Of a DNA stretch of 64,000 bases, positions 11,001 to 21,379 are shown in pieces. The DNA is from Cloeon dipterum. Lineage: Eukaryota; Arthropoda; Insecta; Ephemeroptera; Baetidae. The notes beneath the pieces were generated by a model. The model searched no databases and had not been told where the DNA came from. It was given only the letters and a program-made list of their open reading frames with translations. A program made the position numbers and the translations under genes. How positions within the stretch are numbered: position 1 is the first letter of the stretch; each line of letters starts with the position of its first letter. The stretch lies in contig NC_088786.1 in NCBI RefSeq assembly GCF_949628265.1, positions 38,461,681 to 38,525,680 on the forward strand, written 5' to 3'.

Positions 11001-13834
11001 TCAAACGTTGAGAGCTGAAAAATCGACTAAAACTCTAGTAGTTCTGGAAACCACCGTGAGATGGCACCACCATTGAAATTAAACTTGTAGTAAAAATTAT
11101 GATTTTTTATCGTCTATGTTGCTTTTAGAAATAAATATTGAGGAATTAAATGCCCAGAGCTAACAAACTGATTAAAATTCAGTTAATTCTGAAAACCACT
11201 GATAGATGGCGCCACCGTCGAGTTAAAGTTTCTAAGAAAATTCCTAATTTTCTTCGTATATGTTGCCTTTAGATGTAATAATGACGAGTTAAAACGTTTA
11301 AAGCTGTCAATTTCATTAAAACTTAATAAGTTCTGGAAACTACTGATAGATGGCGCCACCGTCGAATTAGAGATTCTATTAAAAACTGATTTTATTGATG
11401 TTTGTTGCCTTCAGATGTTATAAAGAAGAGTTGAAACGTTTAGAGGTACAAGTTGATTAAAATTCTGTTAGTTCCGGAAACCACTGATAGATGGCGCCAC
11501 CAACGAATTTGAGTTTTCTGCTTGAAAACATCTTTTCAGGGACATAACCATAGCTTTTCAGGCCAAACGGATGCTATTTCAACTGCCAGTTTGTGAATTT
11601 CGAATTAAAAAGTGAATTCAAGCCTCAAAGCAAACGATATTTTAAATTAAATTAGACTTGAGCGCCACCTGTCTGCATTTTCGCGCACTAAATATAAAAA
11701 AGTCGACTGACCAGTCCATCGATCTCTGGATCATTGACAAGAAACGGCTTGCGGTCCCTCTCCTGGTGCTGCACGAACGCCTGGATGTCCATGTTGAAGT
11801 TGTCCGAGTTGGGACTCTCGGCCGACTGGGTTGCCTGCTCGCACCGCTCGAACAGCAGCGCCAGCAGAGGGAACAACGGGTGCCTGTTCAAATAAATAAA
11901 TAAATTAGTCATTTCATTCGAGGAGAGACAAAGAGAATAAATAAACAATTTACTTGTAAACGGCTCTTTTGTCCGCCTCGAAGATGGCCTGCTCCTGCTC
12001 GTACTCGGGGCCGCCCGACGACGCCGGCGCCTGCACGTTGCCGCCGACGCCGCCCTGCATCTGGCTGTTGCCCTGAGATGGAGGCGGCTGAGGGTCGTAG
12101 CCTGGATTAAAACATAAATTTTAATTAATCATGAAGGTTTGGTGGTGAGAGAGTAAAAATATCTGGTTTCCCGCCATTTTCGGTGCATGCCACGCCCCCC
12201 TTAAATTAAAATTAAATTAAAAATTAAAAATTAATTAAATTTTCTAAATAATCGTGGCGCAAAGTAAAAAATCCAAATTTCCCGTCGATTTAAGCTCCTG
12301 TCTCGCCCATTTTAAAAATTCGCCAAGAGCCACGCCCCTTTTCAGACCTCCACGGACCAAAAAGCGTGATTTTCGGCAAAGAATTCCGGGAAAATATGAT
12401 TTGCAAACCCTTATGGAATTTTTTTTCAATTTTTCCGCACTCTTAAAACTGTTAAAATATTTTAGACCAATTTATTTTACTGGTTTTGTTGGGATTTTCC
12501 CCATAGAGTATCAGTTGTTGATTTCCCGCCAGTTTTGGCGCGTGCCACGCCCCCTTCAAATTGTTGGGAGCATTTATTATTATGATTTTTTAAAAATGCT
12601 CGAGGCAGAAAGTAAAAAATTCAAATTTCCCACCAATTCAAGCACCTGTTACGCCCATTTTTTTAATAAACCAAGAGCCACGCCCTTTTCTAGACCCCCA
12701 ATGGCCAAAAAGCGTGATTTTCGGCAAAGAATTACATCAAATTGGGATTTTCCCGCCAGTTTTGGCACTTGCCACGCCCCTTTTTCTTTGATTTTTCTAC
12801 TTATTGAGCGTGCTTATGATTAAGTTAATAAAAATGTCAGTTTAATTTTGTTAAAACCGGATGTTATTGAAAGAATGCTGGTACAAAAGTAAAATTTTCC
12901 GATTTCCCACCAGTTTTGTCACCTGCCACGCCCCTTTTTTGTAAAATCTTCTGGAAGAATGCCCCTTTCCACGTCCTGGTATGCCATTTATTTAAAAATA
13001 CCACATTTTCTAGAGGAGTAAATTCGCAAAACAAATAATAATTTCGGGAAATAATAATTATAAAATTAAAAACGACTTTTTAAAATTAATAAATTTCTTT
13101 AACCGTTTCAGCACAATTATTTACACAGTTTTGACATTATTTTGACATGGATTTTCCAATAATGCCGGTAAAAGAGTAAATAGCTTTCGATTTTCCCGCC
13201 AATTTTTAAATCTGCCACACCCCCATTGGAAAAATTAATAATTTTCCAATGCGGAAACGTCTTTCTAGGCACATATATTTTTAAAATGACCTCTTAAAAG
13301 ACAATATATTGTTAAAAACCTGCGGTAAGATCCGAAACGAATTAAATAAAAGGTCACAAATTGAATTTTTCCAGAGCAATATTGACTAATTTTAAACATT
13401 AATTTAAATTTAAGTCATAAGTGAAAGGTAACACTAATTAAAAAAGTAAAACTTACAGCTTTTTTTAAAAAATAAAATATGATTTTTAGTTATCTGCGCA
13501 TCAAAATGGCGGCTTGAAGCGTCTAAGTGACTTTATTTTGGTCTCCAGGATGTTTAAAACCGAAATATTGGGATAAACACTGAAATAACCGTTAAGTCCC
13601 TTACGGCGGCCATGTTTGCGCACAACCGATTGATGACACCCCTATGAATTTAACGTAAAAAAATTTTAATATTGAGCTTCATTAATAATTAAACAGCATT
13701 TTTAATGTTTTTTAAAATAATAAGCTGCGGTTGGCGGATCAAAAAGTCTGAGAATTAGCGGCTAATGAATCGTTTTATTTATTTGTTTGTGTACCTGCTG
13801 GCGTAACCATGGCAACGACTGAGTCCTGCTGCAT
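4882..13834 (-). CDS. Prep: PREP/Pknox-class TALE homeodomain transcription factor (complete, seven coding exons)
   Basis: Splicing the exons at 13834-13795, 12101-11954, 11883-11712, 10884-10350, 8776-8613, 7024-6745 and 5027-4882 gives 494 residues with every phase matching. In order there is a short N-terminus; the bipartite MEIS/PREP domain at about 64-160 ([16 protein letters not shown], then [20 protein letters not shown]), which in this family binds PBC partners such as Exd/Pbx; a Ser/Ala/Pro-rich linker at 160-330; and the TALE homeodomain at about 331-393. The homeodomain has the three-residue loop region [11 protein letters not shown] and helix 3 [27 protein letters not shown] follows at 423-432, and an Asp/Glu/Ser tail ends the protein. 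ILQPMLD and RFWPDSIAS mark PREP rather than MEIS/Homothorax. It should act in the nucleus as a DNA-binding cofactor of Hox/PBC complexes. As far as I recall, flies lack a PREP gene. The start is supported by an in-frame TGA two codons upstream. Confidence 0.93.
5100..6450 (-). repeat. Tandem array of about 287 bp in Prep intron 6
   Basis: Five units begin near 5139, 5426, 5711, 5999 and 6275, each opening with a form of GGTCCTTTAAAAACGC and then TGGCAGCCATCTTTGCGCAG. Spacing is 287, 285, 288 and 276 bp. Between the cores the units share a segment with TATTGTCAGCCGC and a diverged AT-rich part. Inverted copies of the core lie in intron 5 at about 7442, 8006 and 8453, and at 2671. Confidence 0.85.
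6627..6684 (-). CDS. Prep: Candidate alternative Prep exon (6b) with its own stop
   Basis: A 60-nt GT-AG intron (6685-6744) would join exon 6 in phase to [21 protein letters not shown] (TGA 6634-6632). A perfect GTAAGT donor follows at 6626. The peptide replaces the acidic tail and carries IKTE, a SUMO-consensus-like tetrapeptide. If a weaker donor (GTTGAT at 6636) were used, the 48-nt exon would stay in frame with exon 7 and add 16 residues. The polypyrimidine tract before the acceptor is modest. Without transcripts, alternative use or chance both remain possible. Confidence 0.42.
6745..7024 (-). CDS. Prep: Prep coding exon 6 (rest of homeodomain)
   Basis: The acceptor ends GGTAG and the exon starts [20 protein letters not shown], continuing through [17 protein letters not shown] to [10 protein letters not shown] and AMQVS. 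It leaves with one base (G) before GTCAGT. Reading past this donor gives a stop after a dozen residues, so unspliced RNA would truncate the tail. Confidence 0.93.
7110..8510 (-). repeat. Tandem array of about 560 bp in Prep intron 5
   Basis: Two fuller units start near 7120 and 7680, and a diverged third covers about 8090-8500. Shared landmarks are GACGCCATTTTGAATAAAA, GGCGGCCATGTTTGCATGA, GGCACCATCTGTTGGCCAC and the inverted GCGCAAAGATGGCTGCCA core. It is a higher-order unit built from two simpler repeats. Confidence 0.8.
8613..8776 (-). CDS. Prep: Prep coding exon 5 (start of homeodomain)
   Basis: The acceptor CGCGCTTGCAG leads to [12 protein letters not shown], a DDDDD run, and [20 protein letters not shown] ending FQHLV at a codon boundary before GTCAGT. 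This is helix 1 of the TALE homeodomain. Confidence 0.92.
9376..10260 (-). repeat. Tandem array of about 245 bp in Prep intron 4
   Basis: Four units start near 9383, 9632, 9871 and 10118, with spacing 239-249 bp. Each has a form of TGACGCCATTTTGAATAA, then GGCGGCCATGTTTG, a T-rich segment and GCACCATCTGGTGGCC. The sequence is related to the intron 5 array but with a shorter period. Confidence 0.82.
10350..10884 (-). CDS. Prep: Prep coding exon 4 (second half of MEIS/PREP domain and linker)
   Basis: The acceptor CCTTTTTCAG is followed by [20 protein letters not shown]. After [17 protein letters not shown] comes a low-complexity linker rich in Ser, Asn, Ala, His and Pro, with poly-Ala and SSSS runs. 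The donor is GTGAGT after one base of an Asn codon. The exon is very GC-rich at third positions compared with the flanking introns. Confidence 0.92.
10905..11520 (-). repeat. Tandem array of about 144 bp in Prep intron 3
   Basis: Five units are keyed by (A)GATGGCGCCACCGTCGAAT at about 10915, 11059, 11204, 11348 and 11489 (spacing 144, 145, 144 and 141 bp). They share a TTCTTCGTATATGTTGCCTT-like stretch and GTTCTGGAAACCACTGATAG. Confidence 0.88.
11712..11883 (-). CDS. Prep: Prep coding exon 3 (first half of MEIS/PREP domain)
   Basis: The acceptor ATTTGAACAG is followed by G, which completes a lysine codon, then [16 protein letters not shown]. The exon ends NDPEIDGL at a codon boundary before GTCAGT. 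The intron to exon 2 is just 70 nt (11884-11953). Confidence 0.9.
11954..12101 (-). CDS. Prep: Prep coding exon 2
   Basis: The acceptor TTTTAATCCAG precedes GCTACGACCC and the donor is GTAAAT. The exon encodes a Pro/Gln/Gly-rich stretch and then EADKRAVYK, which leads into HPLFPLL of the MEIS domain as in other PREP proteins. Confidence 0.87.
12150..13230 (-). repeat. Diverged repeats with CCACGCCC boxes in Prep intron 1
   Basis: Irregularly spaced units contain TTTCCCGCCAGTTTTGGC followed by GCCACGCCCC, at about 12170, 12525, 12750, 12902 and 13190. A companion segment AAAAAGCGTGATTTTCGGCA occurs at about 12358 and 12708. Further copies lie at 16380-16600. The array is old and degraded. Confidence 0.7.
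13795..13834 (-). CDS. Prep: Prep coding exon 1 (start codon)
   Basis: ATG at 13834-13832 opens [14 protein letters not shown], cut after the first base of the glycine codon by the donor GTACAC. The phase fits exon 2 (G|GC TAC GAC). TGA CTG directly precedes the ATG in frame, so translation cannot come from further upstream in this frame. This 40-nt exon is too short for ORF finding and was located by its splice phase. Confidence 0.8.
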
Positions 13835-14280
13835 CAGTCAGTGGCGTGGCGACGCGCTAATCTCGTTGCAATCTCATCTGTGGCCAGTCGGTCGGTCGGT
13901 CGGTCAATCGCGGCAGCCAACAGCTGAAATCAAGCACCAAATAATTGTATAATTGCGGAGGAAAGAAGGCTGCGCTTTGTGCGTGAATGGGGGCGTTTGT
14001 TTGTCCGAGCCACATCAGAGAGAGAGAGAGAGACACACACGCCAACTTCAACACGGTGGCGCTTTTAAAAGCAGCAGGGGAAACGCGTCAAACCGAGCGA
14101 AAAAGCAGCTTCCGTTTGGCACCAATTTTTATCTCGATGGGAAATCGCGAAAATCGGACGCGAGTAGAGTTGCGAAATTTATGATAGAGCAGAGTGCTGC
14201 GTTTGTCACGTAGCAAAGGAAAATTAATAAATAATTAATTAAAAGGCTGTCAGATTGGAAATGGGAGGATTTACAGTCTT
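13835..14280. other. Sequence just upstream of the Prep start exon
   Basis: Moderately GC-rich unique DNA with a GTCG tetranucleotide run (about 13887-13905) and a GA/CA microsatellite (about 14017-14040). It may hold the acceptor of a 5' UTR exon (GGCCACAG at 13889-13882 or GAGATTAG at 13869-13862 on the minus strand) or a proximal promoter. No decisive core promoter was seen. Confidence 0.35.
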
Positions 14281-16370
14281 TTTCCTAATTATTACAACAA
14301 GAAAATCAGACTCAAAAATAATAAAACCTTTAATATTATAGTTTATTTTTTATTGTAATTTAAAAAAAACATTTTTCCTTTAATTATTGGATTCCAGAAA
14401 AAAGGAAATTTGTCATTTTCAATTTTTAAATCAGAATTAAACTTAAAATTTGGACGGAAATTCATTTTTTCAAGTCGGTAATGTTGTAAAACAGCTATTG
14501 TGTATGCAACATAAAGCTCATCTCGCTACAGGGCGCTAATTTAAAATTAATTGAATTGCTCTGATTTGCAACAATAATAAAAATACATATAACTGCAGGA
14601 AAAATTCAACTTTTTCCAATTTTCTCCAAAATTTCTTTGGCGGATTTCGATTCCACTCGTCGAGAATAGCATATGAAACCTGTTTGTTGTGAAATAAAAT
14701 GGAATTTCCAGTAAGGAGACATTCCTCTAAAAATGTTTTAGGGATGCAACACTGGAATTTCTAACTTTTAAGTCCAAAATTAATTGCTGGCGGTGAATAT
14801 CACGGATTTTAAATATATTTAATTGATTTCTGCCACTTACAGAGAAATTCAATACAAAATTCCCTGTCCCGCCAAAACATATTTAGCAGATTTTTGTAAT
14901 TTATTATATTTTGTTGTGGATCTAAAATAATTTATTTCTTAAAATTCATCTTCCTCCAACGGAAGGCACGAAGAAAAATTATAAGAGACTGTTTCGAGAA
15001 TTGTTATAATGTATTATCAACGTCCAAAAGACTGATTTTAGATTTGCTGAGTTTGCAATTGGTATAAACGCTATATTTTAAATTAAATTTTATATCATAT
15101 TTGTTTGGAAATAAATTTATGCAATCTTCCGACAAAAGAAAGTAGTAATTTAAGTGTTTATGCAATTAATCAACGATTCTCTCGTCCTCTAAATAAATAA
15201 AAATTAGTTCATATATTTTTATTCTTAAAATAACCTTTCTCAAATAATTTAAATTGCAAATTAGTGTTTAAAAAACTATTAAAATCCTTTATTTAAACTT
15301 ATTTAAAATTTATCTAATTGAAATAATCGAAATAATGATTAAAAAATTTTTTTTCATGGAAAGAGCTGAATACAAGGATTATTACTGATACAAAAAAATA
15401 AAAGGAACAAATCTGGTTTTAATTTAAATAAAAAACTAAAATTTTCCTTAAATTGCAGCGAATAAAAATAGAGTTTAACTCTCTCTTCGTGGCATTATTT
15501 TCCTCTTTTCCTGCCATCAAAAATCAAATTGAAAGCTTGATTTAAGACAATTTAGAGCTGCGAAAAATATGACAACTATTTTAAGACCGTTTATTTGGTG
15601 CCAAAGAGACGGGTTTAGATGATTTTTGAGACTTAATTTTAGTCCAATTGCCAAATAATACTTTAATACAAAATTCCTTGTCGTGCAAAGACAGAATTTC
15701 TAGTTTTCAAATTTTTTTGTGGATTTAAAATAATTTCTTTATTTCAATTCATCCTTCTTCAATAATTTAAAATGTTTTGCCAACGCGAAAAAGTAAAAAA
15801 AGTGACGATTTTATATTTACCGAGTTTTCAGTTGGTAAAAACGAGTATAATTATTCAATTTTTAATTTTTATATTATAAAACATTGTACCACAGAAAGAT
15901 TAAATCTTTAGTGTTGAAATTTACGAATGATACTCTCGTCCTAAGAATAAATAAAATATTACGAAGAAAAAATTAAGAAAATAGTATCGTTGTTTATTCT
16001 TGCCAACTTCTAAATCCTTTTTAAAATAATTTAAATAACAAATTGGTGTTTAAATAGCATTAAAATCTACTTCTATGTGAATTAAAAATTTAAATAATTA
16101 AAAAGGAAATTACACACTGCGCGAAATAATTTATTTCTTTATTTATTGAAAATAAAAAAAATTGGTTTACTAATTTTTCCATGGAAAAATCATCTTGAAG
16201 GATAACTACTGTTACAAATAAGACATAATGTGGTATTAAATTTTATAAAAAATTTAAATTTTCCTACATATTAATAAAAAATTCTTGTTTTTCCCTTTTT
16301 TCCTGTTAGAAATATCAATTAGAAAATTAAGGAGGCACAAGATGAATTTTCTCCATAAATTATGGTAGGA
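14281..16370. other. AT-rich stretch without recognisable features
   Basis: Two kilobases of AT-rich sequence with scattered traces of old repeats, such as a weak family F match near 14640-14740 (AGTAAGGAGACATTCC). No coding frames, RNA genes or clear elements. Confidence 0.5.
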
Positions 16371-16750
16371 TGAGTAAATATTTCCAATTTTGGCGCATGC
16401 CACGCCCCCTGAAAATTTCCGGGAGCCACGTTTGAGAATTCTAACACAATTTTAAAATGGAATATTTCAAAGATCCGATGATTTTGACCAAATTCTGGTG
16501 GCAGAAAATAAAAACTTCAAATTTCCCGTCAATTTAAGCCCTTGCCACGCCCCTTTTTGTTCAAAAACGTGATTTCTGGCAAAGAATTTCGGTGAAATAT
16601 GATTTGCGAAAAATCAGAAATGCCTTCAAGAATTAATTTTTGTATTATTCAGCATTGCAACCCAGCTAAAATGTATTATTTTACTGGTTTTGTTCGTATT
16701 TTCTCTAAAGATTGCCAATTTTCAACTTTCTTTACATTAAAAATAATTCG

Positions 16751-17171
16751 CCAGTTGCATAAACCCTAAGTGTTCGAAGCCGCCAACAGATGGCACCACC
16801 GTAGACTTCAGATTTTAAGGCACTTCCGCTGCGATTTCAGACTCAATCTAGCTACTGTGCATTCTTCAATTAATTTGCTAATTTTTGACGTGCTGGAAAC
16901 CAAAATCGGTTCAGCCAATCGCCGTAGAATCGTGAAAAACTATTTTTTGAAATAAAAAAATCTTTTCCAACGTTTCTACGGCGATTGGCTGAACCGATTT
17001 TGGTTTTCAGCACGTCAAAAAAATCAAATTAATTAAAAAAAGGAAAATAGCTAGATTGAGTCTGAAATCGCAGCGGAAATGCCTTAAAACCGCTCAAAAC
17101 AAAACTTTTAAGAAAGTCTGTGGTTGCGCCATCTGTTGGCGGCTTCAATAACTAAGGGTTTATGCAACTGG
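16751..17171. mobile_element. Family B foldback MITE, copy 1
   Basis: The ends are CCAGTTGCATAAACCCTAAG and its inverted counterpart TAAGGGTTTATGCAACTGG. Both arms hold GCCGCCAACAGATGGC and CGCTGCGATTTCAGACTCAA, and the centre has a second inverted pair around TTCTACGGCGATTGGCTGAA. It is non-coding. Copies 2 and 3 are at 37223-37540 and 44932-45237. Confidence 0.88.
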
Positions 17172-17459
17172 TCAATTTATTAAAAAAATAACTCTATTAA
17201 ATTTTCCAAGAAAAAAGGCCATCGTACATGATGGCAGGATGAAAGTTAAATTACTATGCTGCAAATGGTATTAATTCTAAAAATTTCCTAAATGTAAACA
17301 AAAAATCGATTTGTTTTCCTCTTTTAACAAAATAGAAAATTAATTTAAGACAGCTCAGTAAATAAAAATTATCCAGAAGTTTTAGAAAAATTAGAACTAA
17401 ATTAAATAATTTGAAATATACATTTTTTCGTGAGAATTTAAATAAAAAAAAATCGATTC

Positions 17460-18420
17460 ATATTTTGTGTTGTGCGCGAGATGCGTTGAGCGGCGGTGAT
17501 TTCGCTGCGAGGGCCAGCACCCCAGGGGCAAAACTGAAAACAATATTATCATTTTCGGAAAAGAAGAAGCAGCAGGAGCGGAGCTAGAAGAAAAAAAAAG
17601 AAATAAGGGGGAGATCGATCTGCGTTTGCTCTGCTCTGCTCTGCTCGGTGGCTGTGCAAGTTGGCGGCGGCGGCAACGGCGGCGGCTGCTGCTTCTTATA
17701 CATTATAGAAGACAACACGCGGCGGCATCAGTATTCCGGGGGTATCAAGGGGGTAGCATAAGTACATAGGGAGATATTTCTCGTGCGGGCCATTATTCGC
17801 AAATGCTACCCGCCAGCCGAGCCGTAGTGGAAAGTCAGCATCTTGGCCCGAGCCCCGAGGAGCGAGAGACGTCGTTTTATGAAAAAAGTGCAGTGCAATA
17901 ATTGCTTCTAATAAAGGCGCCGGCTTTGTGCGTGCCCGCTCGCTCGCCTAATATAATAACAGGTGGCCCCGAAAGGAATAACACAGCGCGTCCTCTTATG
18001 AAAGAAAGCCAGTGGCCATCCCGGGATTTAATAAAGTTAACTTTTTCTTCTTATAAATCATCGACTCTTGCACGCGCGCGCGGGCGCGCTCAAACAGCAA
18101 TAAAAAAAGCGAGCAGCTCGCTTTCCGAACTCGCAGCAGCTTTGCTCCTTGTAAATTCGCCCCATAAATGAAACTGAGATTTGGCACTTTCTTTCTTTCT
18201 TTCCTCTCTCTCTCGCTCGCTCTCTGATGATGAGAAAAATATCCAGCATTGCAGCACCAGCGCTTTTCGTTTCGCCCCGGCCACCCGACATATATTGACG
18301 TTCTCTCTTTTCTTTTCTTTCTTTTCTTTTTGTTCCTTCTTCCGCGGGTCAGAAGTCAACATTTCGCATTTTTGCTGCTTTTAAATTGGCGTGCAAATAT
18401 TTTTGGCAAAGCCCATTTCG
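17460..18420. other. GC-rich unique block with simple repeats
   Basis: The DNA contrasts sharply with its AT-rich surroundings: CTCTG and GGCGGC repeats, CGCGCGCG, TTTC runs and TTTATG words. Frames that stay open are short and low in complexity. Such blocks recur through the next 35 kb and look more like regulatory or CpG-rich unique DNA than genes. Confidence 0.4.
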
Positions 18421-18539
18421 CTAATAAAACGCCGACTTCGTTTTTTTCGTTATTCTGTATTATTTATCTTGTTTTAAGGGCTTTTAAATTTATATTAAAA
18501 GTTAATGTAAAAATTTGACCTTGACCTTTCACCTGCATC

Positions 18540-20110
18540 TTTTTTTTAAGCTAAAATTTTATCGAATTTTCGGTTGGAAGGCGAAAATTTCAAGATGGTG
18601 TCTCTCTACTCAATCAAAAGTTCGTCTTTGAGAGGTTTTGAGATAACCAAAAATGGGGAACGCCCTCGAATCCGGGAATTTCCCCATCTCAAGTAAAATC
18701 GAAGCAAAAAATTGCGTCTGATTGCTGTCCAATTTCACCTGGACCTCGAATTATAAGAGAAACTTTCTTAATAACCACATTCTCGCCTTCTTTTTATTGT
18801 TTTTGATCTGGAAAAAAATTTAATGATTTATTTGTTGGCTGTGGAATTTTCTCTTCAAAAGGAATAACCTGGGAAAATGTCAATTCTCTCCCAGTTTCCA
18901 GAGAATACTCAACGTAAATTATGATTTTTGCTCTCTATCCACTTTAAAACCGATATATATTCTCTAACTCTCTCATTTTTGTTAATTTCAATATTTAAAA
19001 TTCGAAAAAAGTTGAATAATAACGTATGAGAATTATGACTGTGCTCAGGCTGTGTCACTCAGGCTGTGAGTGATCGATATTATTTATATTTTTTATCCCA
19101 TAAATTAAAAGAAATAAATAAATTTAAGTAAATAAATTGTAACACTTAAAACTGTGGAGGAAAATTTAATTTAAATCATTTCTGCATTCAATTTTTGAAG
19201 GCTTCATTCTTCATTAAAAGGTAAAAATAATATTTTTTCGGTATCAGTTTTGTAAGCAATTTACAAAAAAGTCGGCAAAGTGACAAAGGGGGCGACGGCG
19301 TTGGAAAAATCGCGAAAAGTGACCCTGGGACAGATCTCAGGGTGGGGTACCCTGAAAAAGGTCATCAGGTGGTAGGGCTCGGCGAGACCTTTCATATGAG
19401 ACGTCGTGACTTGAAATCCAACAGCCCGTCGAATTTTAACAGAAAAAAACATTTTTCGAAAAAACCGAATTTAATTTTTTAAAGGGCGTGAGGATTCTCA
19501 AAATCAGTCTCAAGACTGGTGTTTGACTAATACAAATGCGGAGGAACAGTTGGAAACTCAATATGGGCCCCCGTTTGGAAAAAAGCAAATTTTGGAGATG
19601 TAGTCCAAAAACCACGTTTTTCAAACTTCAAAATTCTACTCCTCCTAGGATTTTGATCCGATTGGCTAGAAATTGGTCTTAAAATATTCCTCAATAAATT
19701 TGGCTTTGATTTACCATGAGGTTTGTCTAATTTTTTTCCCCAATCGCGAAATATGGCTGCTAGAATAAAATAATGGGTTGAAAAACATGCAAAAATCCAA
19801 TAATCTCAATTTTAAATAAAAATTCGTCGATAGATTTTCTTTAAAACCGCACAAAATGTTCTTCATTCAATACCTAGCTGAGATGGCTAGGCGTTAAATC
19901 TGGGAAAAAACTGGTTCGAGCGAAATAAATTTATGAAAATTTCGAGTTTGTCCAAAAATCAGCACTTCGAAATTTTAAAATTCCACACGGCGAAGACATA
20001 AGAGTAACCAAAAACAAAACAGATTCTGTCTATATTTCTGCAGGTGTGTGGGTCGAGTCGGACTCAATTTTAAATAAAAGGCAGAAAGGGATTGGGGGGC
20101 CGATCGAAAT
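18540..20110. other. AT-rich stretch with one family H repeat fragment
   Basis: Mostly unremarkable. 19310-19450 matches the family H landmarks (CAGATCTCAGGGTGGGGTAC, GTACCCTGAAAAAGGTCAT) found again at 55-63 kb. No gene is visible. Confidence 0.5.
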
Positions 20111-20130
20111 GCGAGCAGCCAGCTTTCCAG

Positions 20131-20192
20131 GCAGCCAGCGACGAGGTGTAATCGAATTTCAAGACACGACGACGTTTGTTTTTCCACGGCTG
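20131..20192 (+). other. Candidate exon with strong donor in a gene-poor region
   Basis: The acceptor CAGCTTTCCAG is followed by 62 nt open in two frames and the consensus donor GTGAGT at 20193. No homologous protein is recognised. It could be a leader exon of an unseen plus-strand transcript or a chance pairing of splice sites. Confidence 0.22.
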
Positions 20193-20199
20193 GTGAGTG

Positions 20200-20770
20200 C
20201 GCGTTTTCTTTAGTTTAGTCAGCTCGAAAAAGCTAGGAGCAGGCAAAGAAAGAAAGTAATTTATTTTTGCTGGTCAATTTCGTGTGGGCCAGGCAGGCAG
20301 GCAGGCAGGCAGGAGATGCATTTTGATTACATAATCTTATCTGGCCGCCGAGAGAGCAAGCGAGAGAGCGACCGTGTGTATTGTATCCATTCAGCAGAGA
20401 GAGAGAGAGAGAGAGAGAGAGACAAAAGAGCAGGCGGCAGTTTAGAGTTACTAGGTCCCCAGGGGGATTAGCAGAGCACGCGCACATTTGCCTGCCTTCC
20501 CGCCTGACAGACACACTGCCGAGGGAAAAAATCTGCTCCGTCGACACTCTCGGGCAAAACAAGCCGGCCACTTCTCTTCTCTTCTCGCTCACTCGCAACG
20601 CCCGCCAAATCGAGCAGCAAAGAAGGAAAACACATTTGATCCGTCCGCCTGCACTTTTCCGACCGTTTCTCTTTCCAATGATTATGGAGCGAAAGAGCAA
20701 CTACTCCCGCGCGCTTATTTCCTCCACTGCCATCAGTGTTGTTCGCCTCCGGGCTCGATTGCAGCCGCAA
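20200..20770. other. GC-rich unique block with GGCA and GA microsatellites
   Basis: It contains a GGCA tetranucleotide run at about 20290-20312 and a GA run at about 20396-20422. Long ORFs on both strands here (up to 155 codons) are low in complexity and overlap each other, which argues against coding. Confidence 0.4.
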
Positions 20771-21379
20771 CAAGATCACAAAAGCTGCAATTTGCAGTTG
20801 AGATTTATCTGATTTTCTTTTTAAATAAAAAATTCCAATGAAATTTAAAAAAATAGGTGTGTAAATAATTTTTAAAGACTTATACTGAATTAAAAAAATA
20901 TATCTCTCTAATTTTAGCAGGGTTCACCAATTTTACAATGAGCAAAAATTTAATTTTAAAAAAATTTCCGCTAAAAAACAGCTGGAAAATTGTCCGTAGC
21001 CCCAAAATGGTCAAATTTAGCGCCTAAAAGTCAGAAATTTTGGAAAATTACGACGAGTGTTTCCATTGTTAGTCTATTTTTTAAACCAGTGGCTTTTTCT
21101 GTCATCCATCCTGAGAATTTTTTATTTTCATCAAAAATGCACGAGAAAAATGAACAAAATCGCAAAAATCATTTTGGTTTTTCTGTTAGATTATTATTTG
21201 CGTACCCTGAAGCGTCTAAATGATTTTATTTCGGTCTCCTCGATGATTCAAACCGAAATAAATGCTGAAATATCCGCTAAGTCCCTAACGGCGGCCATGT
21301 ATGCGCGTAATCAATTGAAGAATTTTATTTAAAACGATTAAAAATTGTTTCCAGCCTGCGCAAATCGATTTATATTTAA

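Noticed and set aside
12254..12823. 189-codon plus-strand ORF inside Prep intron 1
   Set aside because: It runs through diverged repeat units on the opposite strand and its internal similarity is that of the repeat. No protein family is visible.
16815..16835. TTTTAAGGCACTTCC, starting like the miR-124 seed region
   Set aside because: It belongs to the family B foldback and is repeated with it. The rest of the miRNA does not match and the hairpin is that of the transposon.
20233..20700. 155-codon minus-strand ORF with Leu/Ser runs
   Set aside because: The Ser/Leu run is the translation of a GA microsatellite. It overlaps a 143-codon ORF on the other strand, typical of low-complexity GC-rich DNA.
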